DNA of 64,000 nucleotides from Lactifluus volemus (Eukaryota > Basidiomycota > Agaricomycetes > Russulales > Russulaceae), in NCBI GenBank assembly GCA_022376515.1, contig WTXI01000094.1, positions 62,001 to 126,000 on the forward strand, read 5' to 3'. Below the pieces are notes generated by a model. That model saw only the letters and a list, made by a program, of their open reading frames with translations. It had not been told where the DNA came from and made no database searches. The position numbers and the translations under genes are program-made. This document shows, one piece after another, positions 33,847 through 46,900 of this stretch (positions are counted from its first letter, which is position 1; every line of letters starts with the position of its first letter).

Positions 33847-35740
33847 ATGTCAACGACCACCTTCAGTTATGAGTTCGACAACGAGTGCTTCAAGGGAAAG
33901 GTCTCCTTTCCTACAGGCATCTTCATCGACGGGAAATTCTCCGCTGGTTCCGACAACACCACTATCCCGTAAGCACCCACCTTGTCGCGTCGATTGACAT
34001 CGTTTCACTCATTCCCAACCGCTTCATAGAGTCTTGAATCCTTGTGAGTTGGGTGTTGCAGCCGCAAGTGGTAGACTAAATGCTGACGAGTCCTTCAGCA
34101 AGCGGGAAGGTTATTGCCTCGGTTGCAGAGGGTACGGCAAAAGATGTCGACCGTGCCGTTCAAGTCGCCCGTCGCGCCTTCGAGACATTGTGGGGGTTTA
34201 AGGTATCGGCACCAGAGCGTGGGAAGCTTCTCAATAAGCTAGCGGACCTCGTAGAGAAGCACTCAGACGAATTGGCCGCACTTGAGGCGCTCGATAACGG
34301 CAAGACCTTCGGCTGGGCCAAGGCCGCAGATCTAGACATGTCGATCAGCACGATTCGGTACTACGCCGGCTGGGCAGACAAAATCCATGGACAAGTCCTC
34401 GAAACGAACGAGGACAAACTGTCGTATACTCGTCATGAGCCATTTGGCGTCGTAGGACAGATCATCCCTTGGAACTTTCCATGTATGTCATCTCTTCGGA
34501 TCTTTTCTGTTCGTTTGTCCCCTTACTTCCACCGGTCAGTGTTAATGATGGCATGGAAGCTCGGTCCGGCACTCGCAACGGGCAATTGTATTGTGCTCAA
34601 ACCGTCAGAGTTCACCCCTCTGACTGCGCTCCGCATGTGTTCGCTCATTAATGAGGCTGGCTTCCCACCTGGTGTCGTAAATGTCATTACTGGTTATGGC
34701 AACACTGCTGGTCAGGCCATCTCGGGACATATGGGTATTGACAAGGTGGCGTTCACGGGGTCCACCCTCGTCGGGCGCAAGATCATGGAAGCGTCAGCAA
34801 AGTCGAACCTGAAGAACGTCACACTTGAACTAGGTGGAAAGTCTCCCAACATTGTATTCAATGACGCGGACCTTGAGCAAGCTGTTAACTGGGCCTCTCA
34901 CGGGATCTAGTACGTTGTTATGTGATGGGTTGAGCCTTTGTTGTTACTCATCGAAGGTGGGCTATCAGCTGGAATCACGGGCAGTGCTGCTGCGCCGGTT
35001 CGCGTATCTTTGTCCAATCTGGCGCCTACGATGAGTTCCTCAGACTTTTCACTGCCAAGTCCCAATCGATCAAGCTCGGAGATCCATTCGTGAGCGATTC
35101 GTATCAAGGACCCCAAGTCTCCGAGGTCCAATTTAATGTGCGAATATCTCCTTCTCCATCGTTTCATAGTAGTACTTGCTCAATGCTTATGGGAAATCGA
35201 TTCAGCGCATCATGGATTACATTAATTCGGGTAAGGAGCAAGGCGCCACGGTGCACCTGGGTGGCGAGCAGCATGGCAAGGACGGATACTGGATCCAACC
35301 GACAATCTTCACCGATACAAGACCAGACATGCGTATCGTCAAGGAGGAGATTTTCGGGCCTGTTGCTGTCCTCATCAAGTTTGAGGATGAAGAGGACGTC
35401 ATACGTCAGGCAAACGACACGATGTACGGCCTCGCCGCCGCGGTGTTCACCAAAGACGTCACGCGCGGGATTCAGCTCGCGCACCGGTTGCACGCGGGCA
35501 CGCTGTGGGTCAATTGCTACAACGTGCTGTTCCCGAACGTGCCCTTCGGAGGGTACAAGCAGTCTGGGATCGGACGCGAACTCGGCGAATATGCGCTCAA
35601 CAAGTGCGTTCTCGCGTTTTTTTTTCTCATTACTTCTGCGTCTGGTAGACTGATTCCCTTATGCGTTTTTTTTTCCCTCCTACCGTACTAGCTACACCAA
35701 CGTCAAAGCCGTCCACGTCAACCTCGGCCAGGTTCTCTGA
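33847..35740 (+). CDS. NAD(P)-dependent aldehyde dehydrogenase
   Basis: Seven exons: 33847..33968, 34030..34043, 34099..34482, 34540..34909, 34969..35137, 35206..35603 and 35692..35740. All phases agree and give 501 aa, the normal family length (~500). Catalytic residues are all present: Asn171 (PWNFPL), Glu270 (LELGGKSP) and Cys304 ([11 protein letters not shown]), each two above the classical 169/268/302 numbering. The C-terminal [12 protein letters not shown] and [11 protein letters not shown] motifs are intact. It oxidises aldehydes to acids, probably in the cytosol since no targeting sequence is evident. Exon 2 is only 14 nt (encoding the VLNP stretch), and skipping it would break the frame. 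It is the best-preserved ordinary metabolic gene in the window, lying between the two F-box arms. Confidence 0.93.
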
Positions 35741-37002
35741 GCAAAGTGAAGGACAAATGAAAATCGCGGGACAAATAGAAAACCATGCGCTAGCCTATGT
35801 CCGTAGTAGTAGCGGCGCAGAGTTCTTTACCGACTTGTAATTGTACTATGTTGTCACGTTGTTCACTTTATAAAGCACCGCAAATGAAAAGACGTCTAAC
35901 CCCGCACCGTCGATTAATACGGTAAATCATGACCGATGCCGTCGACCATTGACAAGAGGAATGGAACTGTTGTGATTCCCTGCCTTTGCGCGATTCTTGC
36001 ATGGAAGAATCCATCGACGGTCTTTACCACATGTGGATGTAAAATCGGTACAGCACAGCTATCTCCACCCGTACCATAGAGCGCACGTTGCTTTTTTATT
36101 CTAAAAATCGAGATATGTCATACCAATATGGCCATTTCAATATGACACTAACAACCTCCGAGTCTCATTTCCGTCCCCACCCTAGATTAGAGAGCTCACG
36201 GGCAGGGATCGAAACCCTGAACATGCGGTGCGAGGAGGTAGAGATCGATGCATGTGATCATGCAGAGATTTTACGATCGAGGAGGAAGGAGAGTTTGGGC
36301 AGGGACAGACAAAAATATTACGAGTGCGGGGGTGAAAGTCCCGTTCGTGTGCTCAACGTCAACAGATCAAAATTGCACGTGCGTAAAAAAAAACAGTGTT
36401 GTGCATCGCTCTGCCAGGATGAGCCCACAGTTCATGGGTAGCGCAAGGGTCGCAAAACTTGGTATATGCATGTGCGAAATCCGAGAAGGGGGGTCTGGGC
36501 CCCGAAATTGCGGGCTGGGGGCGATCGCAGCAAACCGTGACCTAATTTTTTTGGTTAAAAAAAAAAGAAGGTATACGATAAGGGACTCAAGGGAAGATAT
36601 TGGCCACGCACCGCATAAGCGTGAAAATTCCAGAGCGACAGGGACTACTTCCGCAGATTCACTAAAAACTCCTTGGAAGACCCGTTGGACCCAGAATGAC
36701 CTTTCCTTTTTTTATTATAATCCATTTTTCATCGTATAAGATAAATCTGTGTGTTGCCAGTGGATGAACTTGAAGTAGCGTACGGTCGCGTTCGTGGTGT
36801 CATGGGTCGTGTTAAGTTCGGGGTGAACCCCCGTCGGAACTGATTAGTCAGAAATGGTAGATACAGTGTGCCTGCAACACAGGCGTCATATGCATCACGA
36901 CTCGACTAGTACAGTAGCTGACTCTGCGTTCTCCCTCCACTCCCTGGCACCTCTTCGATGTCAACACGTGATCCTAATATGGGGCTCAGGAGAGGAAAGG
37001 AT
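35741..37002. other. Intergenic stretch before the right F-box arm
   Basis: Holds the 3' end of the aldehyde dehydrogenase transcript, poly-T/poly-A runs (about 36545-36570 and 36703-36717), and the start of the right-arm upstream flank near 36880. Small ORFs here show no recognisable domain. A T-arm-like hairpin near 36205 was considered and rejected as a tRNA. Confidence 0.5.
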
Positions 37003-38614
37003 ATGATGCGTCGCCGAAGGGTGTTGTTAAATCGAAGACGCTCTGGTACGTCTCCTGACTATGGGCCGCCCGTCTAATGCAGCCACTGACCTGGGTCGAT
37101 TAGGTCCGCTTTCTTCTCCGCGCGTGACGATCCGATCCCTCCCTGATAACGTCCTCCTGGACATCTTCGACTTCTATCGAATGTCTCTGTACATCACCCA
37201 TCGGTGGTGGCATGCGCTGGTGCACGTATGCCGGAGATGGAGATATGTTGTGTTTGCATCACCGCTTCGTCTTGATTTGCAACTTGTATGCAATTCGAAA
37301 ACACCCGTGGAGGAGACGTTAGATGTCTGGCCGCTCCTGCCTATCACCATATATGAACCAAGACGAAGGCACCTTCTGAGTGGAGCTAATATCATTACCG
37401 CACTCGAACACCACGATCGCGTATCCGAAATCTATCTTCATCCGACAAGTACTCTATTGAAACGACTTTACAAAGTGATGAAGAAGCCATACCCAATATT
37501 GACAGATCTTCGCCTTAAATTTGATAAGGAGCTGGCACCTCTAGTTCCAGATACCTTTTTAGGTGGATCCGCCCCGTGTCTAAAGCATCTCAACTTGTTT
37601 GGTATTCCATTTCCGACACTACCAAAATTTCTTCCATTTTGCCACGACCTTGTTCATCTTCATCTCTTGAAGATACCCAATACCGCTTACATCTCACCCG
37701 AAGCAATGGCCACCGCCCTGTCCGCATCGACCAAGCTCAAATCCCTTTCTATTGGACTTGAATTCTCAGCTTCCTCCCCTGACCAAACAAACAGAGCTCC
37801 ATCTCCATTGACACATGTTGTTCTCCCAAATATCATCAATTTTACGTTTCACGGCGCTAGCGAATATTTTGAGGACCTCGTTTCTCGGATCGATGCTCCT
37901 GCTATTCGGTCCATCAAAACGGAGTTCTTCAATCAGCTCGATTTCGACATTCCACAGTTCCTCCGGTTTATCTGTCGCACGCAGATCCCTGGGTCCTTCA
38001 AGGAAGCGAAACTGTACTTTGTTGATCGGTACGCCTACATCAAGGTTGGTTATCCTGATCTGCCAAGATGGATGGGATTTCGGATCGCACTATCTATCAA
38101 GATATTGTGCCGTGCGTTGGATTGGCAAGTTTCGTGTCTAGCTCAAATATGCAGCAAGTTTTCGCCATTTTTATCCAATGTAGAACAGCTTCACATCTCT
38201 GACTCCGATCCGGACCACTGGCACTACGCGGGGGGACGTACGACGTGTGTAACGTCTTCAAATTGGAATGAATACGTAGATAACCCCCAATGGCTGGAGC
38301 TCTTCCATGCATTTTCGGCTGTGCAACATATGGAGATACCGCCCACGCTGGGCGAGATTATCGCATCCGCACTACAAGAGCTCACTGGGGAGAGGGCTAT
38401 GGACGCCTTACCTATGCTACGGGATCTGTACCTAAGTCCGAGTCCCCGCTCTGCATCCGTACAGCAAGTTATAGGGCCATTTATCTCATCACGCCAGCTT
38501 TCCAATCGTCCTGTCACTTTTCATCATCCCGTCACTTTCCATCTCACGGAGGACGAGGAACCTCTCACCTCTTCCACCACCACCTCATCTCTCCATCCAC
38601 AACCATCTACATGA
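37003..38614 (+). CDS. F-box protein, array copy G (altered C-terminus)
   Basis: Exons 37003..37045 (43 nt, MMRRRRVLLNRRRS) and 37104..38614 with a 58-nt phase-1 intron; 517 aa. The ATG at 37061 lies inside the intron and should not be used as the start. Domains: F-box-like (SLPDNVLLDIFDF, WWHALVHVCRRWR), TPVEETLDVWP, LRR-like body, and the PPTLGEIIASALQELTGERAMDALPM block. The usual HLTEMD end is replaced: a short PVTFH duplication is followed by HLTEDEEPLTSSTTTSS and a Ser/Thr-rich tail. It founds a G-type subgroup; two truncated relics at 41680 and 52519 derive from the same type. Confidence 0.87.
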
Positions 38615-39563
38615 TTTTCTTGTATGGTATCTCGCACCCTTTTCCATTACAGGGGCATACATTACCATGACCCCGATGCATGACGAACCACGTTTCTCTC
38701 AACAGACCCGTGTTCTCAGTCTCATAAGTACACAAGCAGTGGTATCTGCGTGGAAATGAGCGAAGGCGTTCCTCGGTGTGTTGTCTTCTCCGTACTCCAC
38801 ACTACCTCTGCGACCGCTTCTCTGTGTTCCTGTGTCTGGGGTGTACTACTAGTACGGTAGACTATGAGCCCACCTGACTTGAATGACAGAAAGCACTTGC
38901 GCGACCACGGCCGACATGCGTCTCGACAACATTAACAACGCTCAGTCTGCACTGGGGATATGGATGTACCGCCCTTGTTGCAGTATCCCGCCCTCGAGCA
39001 CGCGAACGACCTTTGGTTCGATTCCAAGTCAGCAAGTACTTCAAAACTTTTTTGGGGGTGTCGACTTGTGGACAGAATTTCTCTCCTCCTATGCCGTAAA
39101 GACGGCTGTTGGGCGCCGTATCTACAATAAGCGCTCTGGAGAGCCACTAGTACCCCTAGGCTGTTCATCACGGTGAACTCTGCCTTCAATGTTCCTCTTA
39201 TCGGGGGCTTTTTATCGTTTGTTACAGTTGTAAATTATAAATTATACTTACTATACTCAGAGTGAATGTTGGCCTCTATCGCTACCAGAATTGATGACCG
39301 TCGTGGGCTGGTCCGTGCATCCGAGTCATGTGACATGCATGCGCCACATCATGATACTGCGCTATGCGGCTGCGACGTCCCTCAGCTAAATTGTTAACAT
39401 TTCTGTCGAAGAGCGCTCTCTCTCGCAGGTACGTCTAGGCCTGTACCCTCACCGCAATAGCATTTTAAGCTAACTATGTGCTTGCTAAGCTAAATTTCGA
39501 ACAACTAGCAGTCACACTCGATAGCACATTAACTACCCGTCACTAGAGAAAGTACAGGTCATT
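38615..39563. other. Flank between copies G and H
   Basis: The G-type downstream flank (AGGGGCATACATTACC block near 38651) recurs after both G-type relics. It runs into the conserved H-type upstream flank, with the TTGTAAATTATA block near 39228 and a donor-like GTACGT near 39430. No gene recognised. Confidence 0.6.
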
Positions 39564-41059
39564 ATGCGTCTTCGGAAGGAACGTAGTGTTAATCGAACAC
39601 GACCAGGTACGTCTCATGAATATAGGCCACCGCTAAAGCCACCACTCACTTCGATCGAGTAGGCCTGATTTCTTTCCCACGCGTGACAATCGGATCCCTC
39701 CCTGACGATGTCCTCCTGGAAATCTTCGATCTCTGTCAAAACAGGACTTTGTACGACCCCTCTATATGGTGGCGTGCACTTGTGCACGTATGCCGAAGGT
39801 GGAGATTCATCGTGTTTGCATCACCGCTTCGTCTTAATTTGCAACTTGTATGCAATGCGAACACACCTGTGAAGAAGACGCTAGATGTCTGGCCACGCGC
39901 CTTTCCTATCGTCATAGGATCGCAACGCCCTCTGGGTGGAGGAGCTAACATTATTGCCGCACTCGAGCACCACGATCGCGTATCCGACATCGATCTAAAT
40001 ATAACAAGGAGTACTCTATTGAAACGGCTTTACAAAGTAATGAAGAAGCCATATCCAGTGTTGACAAGTCTTCACCTTCGTATTTCGAGGTCGGCGCCTG
40101 TGGCTCCTGATACCTTTTTGGGTGGATCTGCTCCACGTCTAAAGTATCTCAGCTTGATTGGTATTCCATTTCCGGGACTACCAAAATTTCTTCCATTTTT
40201 CCATGACCTTGTCGCAATCCAACTTAGGGACCTACCCAATACCGGTTACATTTCACCCGAGGCTATGGCCACGGCCCTATCCGCGTTGGCTAGGCTTAAA
40301 GCCGTTGCCATTGAATTCAAATCCCCTGCTTCTCGTCCTGATCCAAGGAATAGACCTCCGTCTTCATTGACACGCCTTGTCCTCCCCGCTCTCACCCATT
40401 TGGAGTTCCACGGCGCTAGCGAGTACTTTGAGGATCTTGTGACTCGGATCGAGACCCCTGTTATTGTTTCCGTCGAGACATGGCTCTTCAATCAGCTCGA
40501 ATTTGACCTTCCACATTTCCTCCAGTTTATCAGTCGCACACAGATTCCTGGGTCCTTTGAGGAGGCGATGCTGAGCTTTGATAAGGAAAGCGTTTACGTC
40601 CGCATTGGTCATCGTGTTTCGTCAAGAAGGAAGGGATCTCGGAGGGCTCTAACTATCACGATATCATGTCATGCGTTCGATTGGCAAGTTTGGTGTCTAG
40701 CTCAAATATGTGGGAAGATTTCGCCTTTCTTATCTAATGTAGAACGGCTTCTCATCGAAGCCAGGCGGCGTGCAACGAATAAAGTGTTTCCGGATTGGAA
40801 AGACTACGTGGATAACCCCCAATGGCTGGAGATCTTCCGTGCATTTTCAGCTTTGCAGCACATGGAGATACCGCTCAAACTTGGCGATATTATTGGATCT
40901 GCGCTGCAAGAGCTCACTGGAGAAAGGGTCATGGACGCATTGCCTATGCTACGCCATCTCTACCTACACCCCCGCTCGACATCCATGCAGCAAGCAATAC
41001 AGCCATTCATTTCCTCTCGTCGGCGTTCCGATCGACCTGTCACTGTCCATCTCACCTAA
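39564..41059 (+). CDS. F-box protein, array copy H
   Basis: Exons 39564..39606 (43 nt, MRLRKERSVNRTRP) and 39663..41059 with a 56-nt phase-1 intron; 479 aa. The apparent start at 39683 is a GTG and is internal. It contains an F-box-like segment (SLPDDVLLEIFDL, WWRALVHVCRRWR), TPVKKTLDVWP, LRR-like repeats, and the C-terminal QELTGERVMDALPMLRHLYL block ending PVTVHLT at TAA. A full-length, uninterrupted member. Its downstream flank carries the conserved 3' box at about 41215-41275. Confidence 0.88.
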
Positions 41060-41679
41060 ATGAGCTCATCGTCAGGACGTCAGGAGCCAGGGTTAATGTT
41101 GAAGGGGCCTCGTCAATGATCTCCACTTCTCTTTTTGCTAGTACCTGTCTTTACAACCGTTCCCCACCCCTCCCAGTGATTCTCACCTCCCACAGCAGTT
41201 CTCTGCTGCTTTTTGTATTTGATGTACGATAATTGGGCAGCCCGCACTTTGGTGCCTCAGGCCAGGAGAAATATAGAACAAGGTTGTCGTTGCGTGTTAT
41301 GGACTGACACTGGGGGGAGCATCTCACAAGAACTTCAGCGACACCTCTACAAAACAGTGCAGGTGCTTTTACAGGACACGAAAGTCTATTCAAGATACGA
41401 AAAATACGGAGCGTGGAGGTAGTGACAAGCGGTCGAAGAGGAGGAGAACGCGAAGATCTATGATTATCTCACCGAGCTTGATGCGATATGACCTCAACCT
41501 CAAAACGATAGCGAAGCTATATCGACAGGCAAAAATGGGGCGGTTCTCCCGGGCGGTTGCAAACATTGAGTGTACTGTTTAATCTGCATTGTCTAGGACT
41601 GCCATCGCTTAATGCACGTGACCCATACGATTAAGGCATCCGTCCACCACACTTCCGGCGCTCCCATTGGCGCGCGTCA
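41060..41679. other. Downstream flank of copy H
   Basis: About 41060-41430 is shared with the flank after copy I (51934-52290) and, in inverse orientation, with left-arm downstream flanks. The rest shows no gene. Confidence 0.6.
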
Positions 41680-42156
41680 TCCCGGGCCTCACTCTCACCA
41701 AGCCGTTATTCCACGGCACTAGCGAATACTTTCAGGATTTCGTGGTTCGGATCGACACTCCTTCTATTATCTCCCTCACGGCGTTCTTCAATCAGCTCGA
41801 TTTTGACCTTCCACAATTATCTTTCGCACGCAGGTCCCCTGGTCCCTCAAAGAAGCGAAGCTGTACTTCGTTGACCGGCGCGCCGACGTCAACTTTTGGT
41901 CACCCTGACCTTTCGAGATACAACGGATTTCGGATCGCCTTATCAATTGCGATATTGTTCCGTGCGTTGTATTGGCAATTTTCGTGACTAGCTCAAATAT
42001 GCAGCAAGTCTTCACCGTTTTTATCCAGCGTTGAACAACTTCACGTCGCTGACTCCGGCCAGGGCCACTGACATAACGTCTTCAAGTTGGAAAGAATACG
42101 TGGACAACCCCCAAGCTTTTCCATGTATTTTCTGCTGTGGAGCATATGGAGATACC
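41680..42156 (+). pseudogene. Truncated G-type F-box relic, part 1
   Basis: It lacks the whole F-box half. It begins at HGTSEYFQDF and continues in more than one frame through LDFDLP, GHPDL, FRIALSIAILFRAL and LAQICSK, then meets the hAT-like element at 42157. It most resembles copy G, and the uninterrupted paralogue at 52519 has the same truncated start, so truncation predates the duplication of the unit. Confidence 0.75.
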
Positions 42157-42171
42157 AGGACCCCTGAAAGT
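42157..42171 (+). repeat. Left terminal inverted repeat of the hAT-like element
   Basis: AGGACCCCTGAAAGT, matched perfectly by the inverse of 48776-48790. Confidence 0.85.
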
Positions 42172-42604
42172 ACACTGAACCCGCTGATCCGGGATTTGGA
42201 TAAAATTTGGGTATTTTCGTCGAAATGCAACAGGTCTATGCGGATAAATAGTAGCTGTTTTGGACCCAAATCTATGGTCAGAATTTGCGGATAAAAGTTA
42301 GGTCCGGTGACAAAGGCCTGGTGACTTTGCGGTTAAAAACCACTACCACAGCACGCGTGGCAGAGACCACACTGAGACCACTCAGAGACCTGAACTACTC
42401 CACTACTACTCCTGGGCTGTGGAAGCAGTGTGGACACATACTTTATGGGCATTTGCGTCCATGCGTCCATGTTGAAGTTGTACAACTGTTGTACACTAAT
42501 TGTACTATGTACTATGTACTAGTATCAGGAGCTGATGAATCAATAGAACCACTACGCTATCTCACCACTACCTCACTTCCAACTTGAACTGCTAATATTC
42601 TGCT

Positions 42605-43905
42605 ATGGCCAACTCAGACATTGAGGACAACCATCCTACACCATTTGTGCTCGAAGAGTGGATAGGGAAGGGACGCCGGCTTCCAATTGCAATAGACACC
42701 CCTTCCGGTCTCGCAGAGCACTTTTCGATGCTCAGAGAAGTTCCTGGAGACATTAAACACAAGCGCTACCCCAGTATGGACCTCAGCATCGAATCGTTCA
42801 TCAAATATCAACTCCCAAAGCGTACCTATGCCCTCCCAGGGGTAGAGGCTTTGGAGTGCTTCAAGAAGAGGGAGCCAAATGCCGATCTGGATGCTCACAC
42901 AACCATTCCCCTTCCATCTCGCCAATTCGTTGAAAAACTCGACACCCACTTCCGGCAGGCAATACTCGATGATATGCACTCGGTGATAAACCCAGCATAT
43001 CCAGGCTCCTACCTCCCACTCTGGTTAGCTCGATACTGGAAAGACATGTGGGAGATATATGACTTACAGGAGACCTGGAAGAAGGGATTGACGTGGCTGG
43101 AAGACAAGATGCAAGGGGGAGTATCAGAGACGGAATATGACGTCTACAGAGGGGCTCACAAACTCACCGATATTCTTCGATGGTCTGAAGAGACAAACAT
43201 CGCTGGAGCACATGGCGCGACAGACGTATTTGCGCGCTACCTTTCTGACAAGACCTGGATGAATTCAACCCAAATTAACATGATGTTTGCCCATATTTCG
43301 GACCGTATAGAACAAGATGAAACCCTGGACTCACTAGTCACCGTGGAAACGCTTCGCCTTTGGACTGAGATCGAGAAGGCAAAAAATATTCAGTATTTTG
43401 ATGGGCATCCACCAACGTTCTTGCGCCGCCTCGAAAAGCGAATCCTAGATAGGGAAATTGATTTCCTCATATTCCCCGTGCACTGGGACGCGCAGAAGCA
43501 TTGGTTGACGTTCAAGCTAGATTTTCAGTTGAAAGAGCTGTCTTACGGTGAGCGACATAACTTAGCGGCAATAGTCACAGTTGCACTTACCAAGCGGCGC
43601 TGTCTCGGACAGGTGATTCTCTTGCACACAAATTAGCCCCCCCAACGGATATAATCAAGAAGTTGCAGTGGTGGTTGAAGAAAAGGCTCGACGGTCCATT
43701 CGAGAATCTTGGTGATGGACTCGAACATGGGAGGCAAGATGACATGTCCAATTGTGGAATCCTCTGTGCAAATACGGCCGCGTGCGACATCTTTGAGGAT
43801 GATGATCTATGGACCACTGAAACAAAAGCTCTTGAGAGAGGTCGGTGGTTTGTTGTGCTTGTTAGAAAGCACATAGAGGATGTTAGTCTTTCACATACTT
43901 TGTGA
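42605..43905 (+). CDS. Ulp1-type (C48) cysteine peptidase carried by the transposon
   Basis: Two exons, 42605..43547 and 43613..43905, with a 65-nt phase-1 intron (GTGAGC...CAG); 411 aa. The C-terminal third has the Ulp1 fold signature: His299 (HWLTFKLDF), Asp316 (SYGDS), Gln356 and Cys362 (QDDMSNCGI). The spacings His-to-Asp 17 and Gln-to-Cys 6 match those I recall for yeast Ulp1. Asp316 exists only after splicing, so the single-ORF reading loses it. The N-terminal ~270 residues are not recognised. Ulp1-like peptidases cleave SUMO or other ubiquitin-like proteins, and similar genes are known inside plant MULE-type transposons. A role in shielding the transposase from SUMO-linked silencing is speculation. 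Confidence 0.82.
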
Positions 43906-43977
43906 TGAAAGTTATCACTCACCGGATATTAGGTGAACAATGACCCAGATAGAAAATCATACGTCGATAACTGCATC

Positions 43978-46900
43978 ATGGCCATAGATCCATCACGACA
44001 TACCAACGCTTTCTCAGTCGCGAATCTCCTAAACCCACCAGACTTGGAGACAAATTTGCCAACGCACGAAGGCGTTCAAGTTCAAGTTGCTCAGGCGATG
44101 GACAGCGCTGACAAATCAACTTCAGCGGTGACGGTGACGGTGACGGTGCCATTGCCAGTTGTTTCGGTCATGCATCCTTTCCTCGAAAATACACACCGTG
44201 ACGTCTTGTCAGGTCATCCATTGGCATCTGAGCAGGCTGAGGGAAGAAAGAAGAGACGAGCACATCCCCAAGGATCAAACCGCGTTGACCAAAACCGAAA
44301 GAGACAAAAGGTTACTCTTGCAGATGATGCATCTTCTCGGCGTATGGGTCAATCAAAATCAGCTATCTGGGAGCGCCTTCAGAATGAAAAGTACCAGAGT
44401 GGGCAAATACACGCTGGAGACAACAAACTTGTGCATTTCCGAGCAAAGATTCTGGGACTTGACCGGCTCGCGTTCATTCAGGACTCAAAACATGTTCGTC
44501 ATTTCTTCTGCGGAAAAACATTGATTATGAAGTACCCGTTTAACACCAAGAACTTTGAGACGCATATCTCAAATTGCAAGGGCGCTCCGAAATCAGCAAA
44601 GCTTTCTGGTGGCGGAATGAAGCGTATTGACTCGTATTTTAAGACAACATTGTCTTTGCCAGCGCCGGCTCCTAGTCCTCTTCCTTGTCCTGGTCTTGAT
44701 GCCTCTAAGTACTCTATTGTCAAGGCTTACTTGGGTCGAACTGGAGCAGGGGGGGGCGGCGCCCCATCTGTGACTAAAATCTCGCTTGAGCTCTATGGAA
44801 AGCGCTATAGCCGACTTTCGAATGCACGCAAGAAGCATGTCAAAACCGCCCAGTGTCATGAATGGACTTGGTGGAATGACCACAACGCTGACAAGGTATT
44901 CTCGACCGACTGCAGTAAAGTGGGACTACGGCCTATCTCAGTGGAGTCAGCGCTAGGATCTGAAAGTGACTCGTTGCCGGAACCTTGTCATGCCTGTTGC
45001 TCGGTGCTAAAGAGCAAGGCTTTTAAAAATGCGTGCAACATTCCTCAACCTCCAGACGAGCACTACAAATACATCAATATGATGTATCGTAACAAGAAGC
45101 TTGCTGTGCTATTTGGCCGATGTTCTGGGTTGCGTAAAATTATTGAAAACGAGGTACGTCATGATTGCCTTCTATCGCAATGACATAGCTAACGATGTAA
45201 CAAATCAAACTTTTTATTTAGACTGTATCTCCTCTGCTACAATACGTTCATGGCATACTGTCTCGGGAACATAAAGGCGACAATCTGTTTGCGTCAATAA
45301 TTGAAGCTGTGGCCCTCCGAAAAGACAAGGAAACCCGAGGCGTTGGAATGCAGAGAATGCGATATGCTCCAGATCTGATCGAGTTTTCGCATATTCTCTT
45401 TACGCACAGCCCCAAGGCCTATGAAAGATTGAGAGCTGTATTAACACTGCCCGACCAAAGGACACTTCAGTAAGCTCACTTGGCCCTCTTATGCGCAGAC
45501 TTAGATGCTCATTTATGACTTGGAAATCAGTATGCAGCGTGCACGCCAACCACGGTTTCCTATTGGGATTCAATCTCGAACCTTTGAACTGGTTAAAGAG
45601 ACTCTACAGAAACTTCAGTATGATGGTCCCGTTGGTCTAAGCTGCGACGATACGAAGCTTCTGGCGTCATTTCGCCCATACTATGACGAAGCTCGCAAGA
45701 GTTACTTTCTTATGGGCCATATAGGCGAGCCTTATCAGATTCTCAATCACGAAGACTTTCAGCTTGTGATCCAAAATAAGGAGCTTCAGAAGGCAACAAA
45801 GGTATGATATCTGTTCATCCAACTATCTAAAAAGCTGATCGTTCATTAGCTTCGCTTATTTTGTCTTCAGATCCCCATACCAAAGATACCAACTATCATT
45901 GTTGCCGCATTATCGATCCCTGATAACCTTGAAGCAAACGATCTACTCAAGTTTACATGGGACATATTAATTGGTCTCCGTAGCTGCAACATCAGGGTCG
46001 CTTCTTATGCAACGGATGGCAGTAACGTCGAGCGCTCGGTTCAGGACAAGCTTGAGGCACGAGCTGACCAAATCAAGGAGATCCGATTTAAACATCCTGC
46101 GGACGATGGATCGATTCACGATGACATCGTTATTCCCATCCCGTGGTTTGGAGATCAGCCCATGGCAATTCTCCAAGACCCAAAGCATCTCCTTAAGACA
46201 TGTCGCAACAACAGCTTTTCTGGCGCTCAAGTTCCGATCCTTCCTAACCATCCGATCCTCTTTGCCGATATTCGTGCAATGGCTTATAACGACTCACCCC
46301 TCTATTTACGAGATGTCGAAAAAGTGGACCGTCAAGATGACAACGCCGCGGTCCGACTCTTTAGTGGTGCAACGCTAGAGTGGCTTTCGACGAAGGGTCC
46401 TGACAAGAGAGGCCTTATCTGCTTCTTATTCATTTGCGGCGAAATGATCGACGCATATCAGAATCGGCTTATTCCTATAGATGAGCGGGTCCAGATGATA
46501 CTACGTGCTCATTTCTTCTTTGAGCTCTGGGAAGCATTTATCGACGTCGGTGGCTATGCAAAAAAGAAGCATTTCTTGTCACCTCAATGCATCAAGATCA
46601 CGAAGGTGTTAATCCGTGGCTTTCTTCAACTCGTTCTCATTTATCGTGATAACGAGGGAGGCCGTCCCTTGCTCCCTTGGCTTTTGGGTACAGAGGCAGT
46701 CGAACACGTCTTTGGGATGTGTCGCCAAATCGTCAAGGACTTTACGATGCTCGATTTCCATCTCATGATACCTAAGCTCTTTATTAAGCTTCGGGAAGCC
46801 TTCCTTTCTTCCCATTCACCCGATGGAAGAGCTCGCGCCAGTGGCTACTCTCACACTCATACTGATACTCGTGGGATTGACCTCGTCGCACTTTCTACCT

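Noticed and set aside
36190..36240. Possible tRNA on the minus strand (CAGGGTTTCGATCCCTG resembles a T arm)
   Set aside because: No matching acceptor stem, D arm or A-box was found at the expected distance upstream.
36088..36739. Overlapping ORFs of 117 and 163 codons before the right arm
   Set aside because: No domain, no splice partners and low-complexity composition; likely chance.
37061..37063. ATG at 37061 as the start of F-box copy G
   Set aside because: It lies inside the conserved first intron; paralogues place the start at 37003 with a phase-matched splice.
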